A DNA stretch of 64,000 nucleotides from Bacteroidales bacterium (GTDB taxonomy: Bacteria; Bacteroidota; Bacteroidia; Bacteroidales; CG2-30-32-10). Below, piece by piece: positions 61,474 to 64,000 of this stretch (its first letter is position 1; every line of letters begins with the position of its first letter). Position numbers and translations under genes: made by a program. The stretch covers positions 19,971-83,970 of the forward strand of contig DAOQAK010000007.1 in the NCBI GenBank assembly GCA_035353855.1. The letters run 5' to 3'. The notes beneath the pieces are model-generated. The model saw only the letters and a list, made by a program, of their open reading frames with translations. It was not told the DNA's origin and did no database searches.

Positions 61474-62981
61474 GCTATCATTGATAAAATTTCTTCAATA
61501 TATTTTCTGTCGTTTGATAATCGAGGAACTTTATGTTGTCCGCCAAGTTTGCCTTTCGATTTTAGCCAATTGTAAAATGTACCCTGCGGAATCTCTCTTA
61601 CAACCGGGCTTCGTAAAATTAAATTTTGATATCGCTTGGCTTCATAATCAGAATTCAATGATTTCAAAGCATTATCAAGTATTTCCGAAAAGTACCTGAT
61701 GTCTTTAGGCGGAATTTCAAATTCAATCAGCCATTCGTGTGCTGCACTTTCATTTTTCTGAAAATAAACCGGACCGGCAGTATAATCTTTAATCAATGCA
61801 TTCGATTTTTCGCATGCAATTGTCATTGCCTTTTCAGCATTATCTATTATCAGTTCTTCGCCAAAAGCATTTATGAAATTTTTTGTTCTTCCTGTAATCT
61901 TTATACGATGCGGGCTCAGCGAAGTGAATGTAACTGTATCGCCAATTTTATAACGCCATAAACCGGCATTGGTAGTAATTACAAGCGCATAGTTTTTATT
62001 AAGTTCGACCTCGTCAAGCGAAAGGGTATGTGGATTATCAGAATCAAAATCTTCTGAAGGAATGAATTCATAATATATACCATAATCGAGCATCAGCAAC
62101 ATATCATCGGCACGATTACGGTCCTGAATACCAAAAAAGCCTTCCGATGCATTATATGTTTCGAGATAATTCATTTTTGAAGAAGGAATGAGCATTTTAA
62201 ATTGTTCCTTATATGGAGTAAAGCTTACCCCTCCATGCATGAATAATTCAAGGTTTGGCCATACTTCAAGAATATTGCTCTTACCTGTTTTTTCTAAAAT
62301 ACGTTTCAACAGAACAAGTGTCCATGAAGGAACTCCGGCAATATTGGTAACATCTTCAAGCATGGTAACCTCAGTCATTTTATTAATTTTCGATTCCCAT
62401 TCATTCATCAATGCAATAGATAAATTAGGTGTACGCCTGAATTCAGCCCACCACGGCAGGTTCTGGATAATTATTGCAGAAACATCACCATAATACGTTT
62501 CACTATCATACTCTGAAATCTGGTGACTTCCGCCCATCGACAATGCTTTTCCATCAAATAATAAAGTGTCAGGATTATTATTGCAATATATGGAAAGCAT
62601 ATCTTTTCCGCCGTTGTAATGGCATTCCTCAAGTGATTCAGCGCTTACCGGGATAAATTTACTTTTATCGCATGTTGTTCCCGATGATTTTGCAAACCAC
62701 TTTATATCGGTAGGCCAGAAAATATTTTGCTTGCCGCGCCTTAAACGCATTATATCTTCATGAATGATTTCATAATCAATAACAGGTAAACGCTGCCTAA
62801 ATTGATCAGCATTACTGATACCTGAAAAATCATATTTTTTACCATACTCTGTATCGGAAGCGCTCATAAGCAGTTTTCTTAACCATTCTGCCTGCACATC
62901 ATAAGGGTACTTCTGGAATAACTCAATTTGATGTATCCTTTTCTTTATCAGCCACGACATTACTGAATTTATCAGCGCCAT
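61470..62981 (-). CDS. GH3-family acyl-adenylating protein
   Basis: A 503-residue member of the GH3 (auxin-responsive promoter) family, the ANL-like enzymes that in plants conjugate amino acids to jasmonate or auxin. Segments FAKSSGTTCDKSKFIPVS (nucleotide-binding), MNYLETYNASEGFFGIQD and WRYKIGDTVTFTSL are family hallmarks. Bacterial members are widespread in Bacteroidota but their substrate is unknown. Upstream member of a two-gene unit with the propeller protein. Confidence 0.9.
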   Translation of the reverse strand: MALINSVMSWLIKKRIHQIELFQKYPYDVQAEWLRKLLMSASDTEYGKKYDFSGISNADQFRQRLPVIDYEIIHEDIMRLRRGKQNIFWPTDIKWFAKSSGTTCDKSKFIPVSAESLEECHYNGGKDMLSIYCNNNPDTLLFDGKALSMGGSHQISEYDSETYYGDVSAIIIQNLPWWAEFRRTPNLSIALMNEWESKINKMTEVTMLEDVTNIAGVPSWTLVLLKRILEKTGKSNILEVWPNLELFMHGGVSFTPYKEQFKMLIPSSKMNYLETYNASEGFFGIQDRNRADDMLLMLDYGIYYEFIPSEDFDSDNPHTLSLDEVELNKNYALVITTNAGLWRYKIGDTVTFTSLSPHRIKITGRTKNFINAFGEELIIDNAEKAMTIACEKSNALIKDYTAGPVYFQKNESAAHEWLIEFEIPPKDIRYFSEILDNALKSLNSDYEAKRYQNLILRSPVVREIPQGTFYNWLKSKGKLGGQHKVPRLSNDRKYIEEILSMIA

Positions 62982-63072
62982 ATAAGACTTTAATTTTTAT
63001 TTTTTAGTTTGGTTGATTCACAAAAATACCAAAAAATATTTGCTTTCAAAATTTCCGATATACAGATTTATT

Positions 63073-63080
63073 TATCTTTG
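63073..63080 (+). promoter_or_regulatory. -7 box of ispE
   Basis: TATCTTTG matches TAnnTTTG; the ATG at 63100 follows 19 bases later. Confidence 0.5.
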
Positions 63081-63099
63081 AACGATAAGAAATTTTTCT

Positions 63100-63909
63100 A
63101 TGATTTGTTTTCCCAATTGTAAAATAAATATCGGACTCAATATTATTGAAAAGCGCAGCGATGGGTTTCATAATATTGAAACCATCTTCTATCCTACAGG
63201 ATTATGCGATGCTCTTGAAATAATTGAAAGTAAAAAAGTTTCAATTAATATTTCAGGAATTAATATTGACGGAAACACTGATGATAATTTATGTTTAAAA
63301 GCATATAAACTTATTGCGAATGATTTTCCAATTCCGCCTGTAAATATTTTCCTGCATAAAGCAATCCCAACAGGAGCCGGACTTGGCGGCGGTTCGTCAG
63401 ATGCAGCATACATGCTTTTCCTTTTGAATAAAATGTTTTCACTAAATATTTCGGAAGAAAAATTAATCAGTTATGCATCACAACTTGGAAGTGATTGCGC
63501 TTTTTTTATAAAGAACACTCCTGTATTTGCTTCGGGAAAAGGTGAGATAATGGAACCAATTTCTTTAAGTTTAAAAAATTATTATTTAGTAATCGTCAAG
63601 CCCGAAATACATATCCCAACAGCAAAAGCCTATTCATTAATAAAACCAAAACCATCTGAATATTCTTTAAAAAATATTTTAGAAAAAAATATTCATGAAT
63701 GGAAAAATATTTTAGTGAACGATTTTGAAATGCCTATTGCAAAAGAGTTTGCGAAAATTCTTGAAATAAAAAACCAACTTTACAATTGCGGAGCAGTTTA
63801 TGCATCGATGACTGGCAGTGGTTCGGCAGTATTTGGAATTTTTGAAAATGAAGTTGACACAAAAGATATTTTCAAAAATTATTTCGTTTGGCAGGAAAAA
63901 TTAAAGTAA
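63100..63909 (+). CDS. ispE: IspE, 4-diphosphocytidyl-2-C-methyl-D-erythritol kinase
   Basis: GHMP kinase of the MEP isoprenoid pathway. The 269-residue protein begins with the family pattern PNCKINIGLNIIEKRSDGFH. The GHMP phosphate-binding loop is PTGAGLGGGSSDAA (near residue 91), and GSGSAVFGIF is the C-terminal GHMP motif. Full length. Shows that this organism makes isoprenoids by the MEP route. The remaining 91 bases to the window end hold no recognisable gene. Confidence 0.95.
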   Translation: MICFPNCKINIGLNIIEKRSDGFHNIETIFYPTGLCDALEIIESKKVSINISGINIDGNTDDNLCLKAYKLIANDFPIPPVNIFLHKAIPTGAGLGGGSSDAAYMLFLLNKMFSLNISEEKLISYASQLGSDCAFFIKNTPVFASGKGEIMEPISLSLKNYYLVIVKPEIHIPTAKAYSLIKPKPSEYSLKNILEKNIHEWKNILVNDFEMPIAKEFAKILEIKNQLYNCGAVYASMTGSGSAVFGIFENEVDTKDIFKNYFVWQEKLK

Positions 63910-64000
63910 TTTTTTTAAGTTGCCCTGAAAGTGTAAAATATATTATAACAATAGTTCGTTAATTTTTTTATACGTTTTAACAAGCAATTTTACCAAGCCA

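Noticed and set aside
1..64000. tRNA, rRNA, CRISPR arrays, prophage or transposase genes
   Set aside because: I looked for cloverleaf-type TTCGA/TTCAA contexts, regular repeat-spacer arrays and transposase or integrase motifs and saw none that could be supported.

Overview
The window looks like chromosomal DNA of an AT-rich, probably anaerobic member of the Bacteroidota, most likely Bacteroidales-like. The evidence is: repeated TAnnTTTG-type -7 boxes just upstream of genes; few strong Shine-Dalgarno sequences; SusC/D-free but typical lipoprotein, DUF4369-thioredoxin, GIN-domain, PD40 and TonB-C proteins; a glycine-lipid gene pair; a meso-DAP-type MurE; an archaeal/eukaryotic-type ProS; and an oxygen-sensitive glycyl-radical enzyme. 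I see no rRNA, tRNA, CRISPR array, prophage or transposase gene. Mobile DNA is limited to small non-coding repeats and one toxin-antitoxin insertion.

Layout. 1-6,480: division and cell-wall (dcw) cluster on the minus strand, in the order mraZ-rsmH-ftsL-ftsI-murE-mraY (mraY runs off the left edge), preceded by three 10-bp MraZ boxes. 6,630-9,804: glsA-glsB-engB operon and a DUF6629 membrane protein. 9,927-11,933: hutU. 12,075-12,191 and 17,539-17,655: two near-identical inverted copies of a 117-bp MITE. 12,386-17,527: PDZ-aspartyl protease, MFS exporter, higBA toxin-antitoxin module lying between a broken and an intact sdaA 3' end, and sdaA. 17,771-20,959: hypD and its activase hypE for trans-4-hydroxyproline. 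21,250-24,450: pheA-tyrA-aroF/chorismate mutase operon behind two tandem Phe/Tyr leader-peptide attenuators. 24,784-35,965: small orphan protein, rsgA-dprA, an LptF/G permease, TonB-C and thioredoxin proteins, corA, punA-lpxK, Nif3 and zinc-ribbon proteins. 36,011-46,694: TPR protein, outer-membrane protein, very unusual Trp/Tyr/Gly-rich lipoprotein, proS, GIN-domain protein, PagL-like deacylase, mazG, PD40 protein. 46,804-55,510: peroxiredoxin, ZIP and FucP transporters, RprXY-like two-component system with a divergent Cys-rich secreted protein, FlK-like thioesterase, RNA methyltransferase, phosphofructokinase. 55,833-63,909: priA, SH3 lipoprotein, ftsB/divIC, deoxynucleoside kinase flanked by a pair of 103-bp repeats, GH3 protein, ispE.

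The most notable system is the aromatic amino-acid operon. It has two complete, stacked ribosome-mediated attenuators. Each has a short peptide dense in Phe and Tyr codons, a G-rich antiterminator arm placed on the last codons of the peptide, and a stable U-tailed terminator. The second is the sdaA-3'-end/higBA arrangement, which looks like integration with 3'-end replacement in a protein gene. Several families of small palindromic repeats, including one with an invariant loop and covarying stems, fill the intergenic spaces.

All function calls rest on motif recognition from memory; no database search was run.
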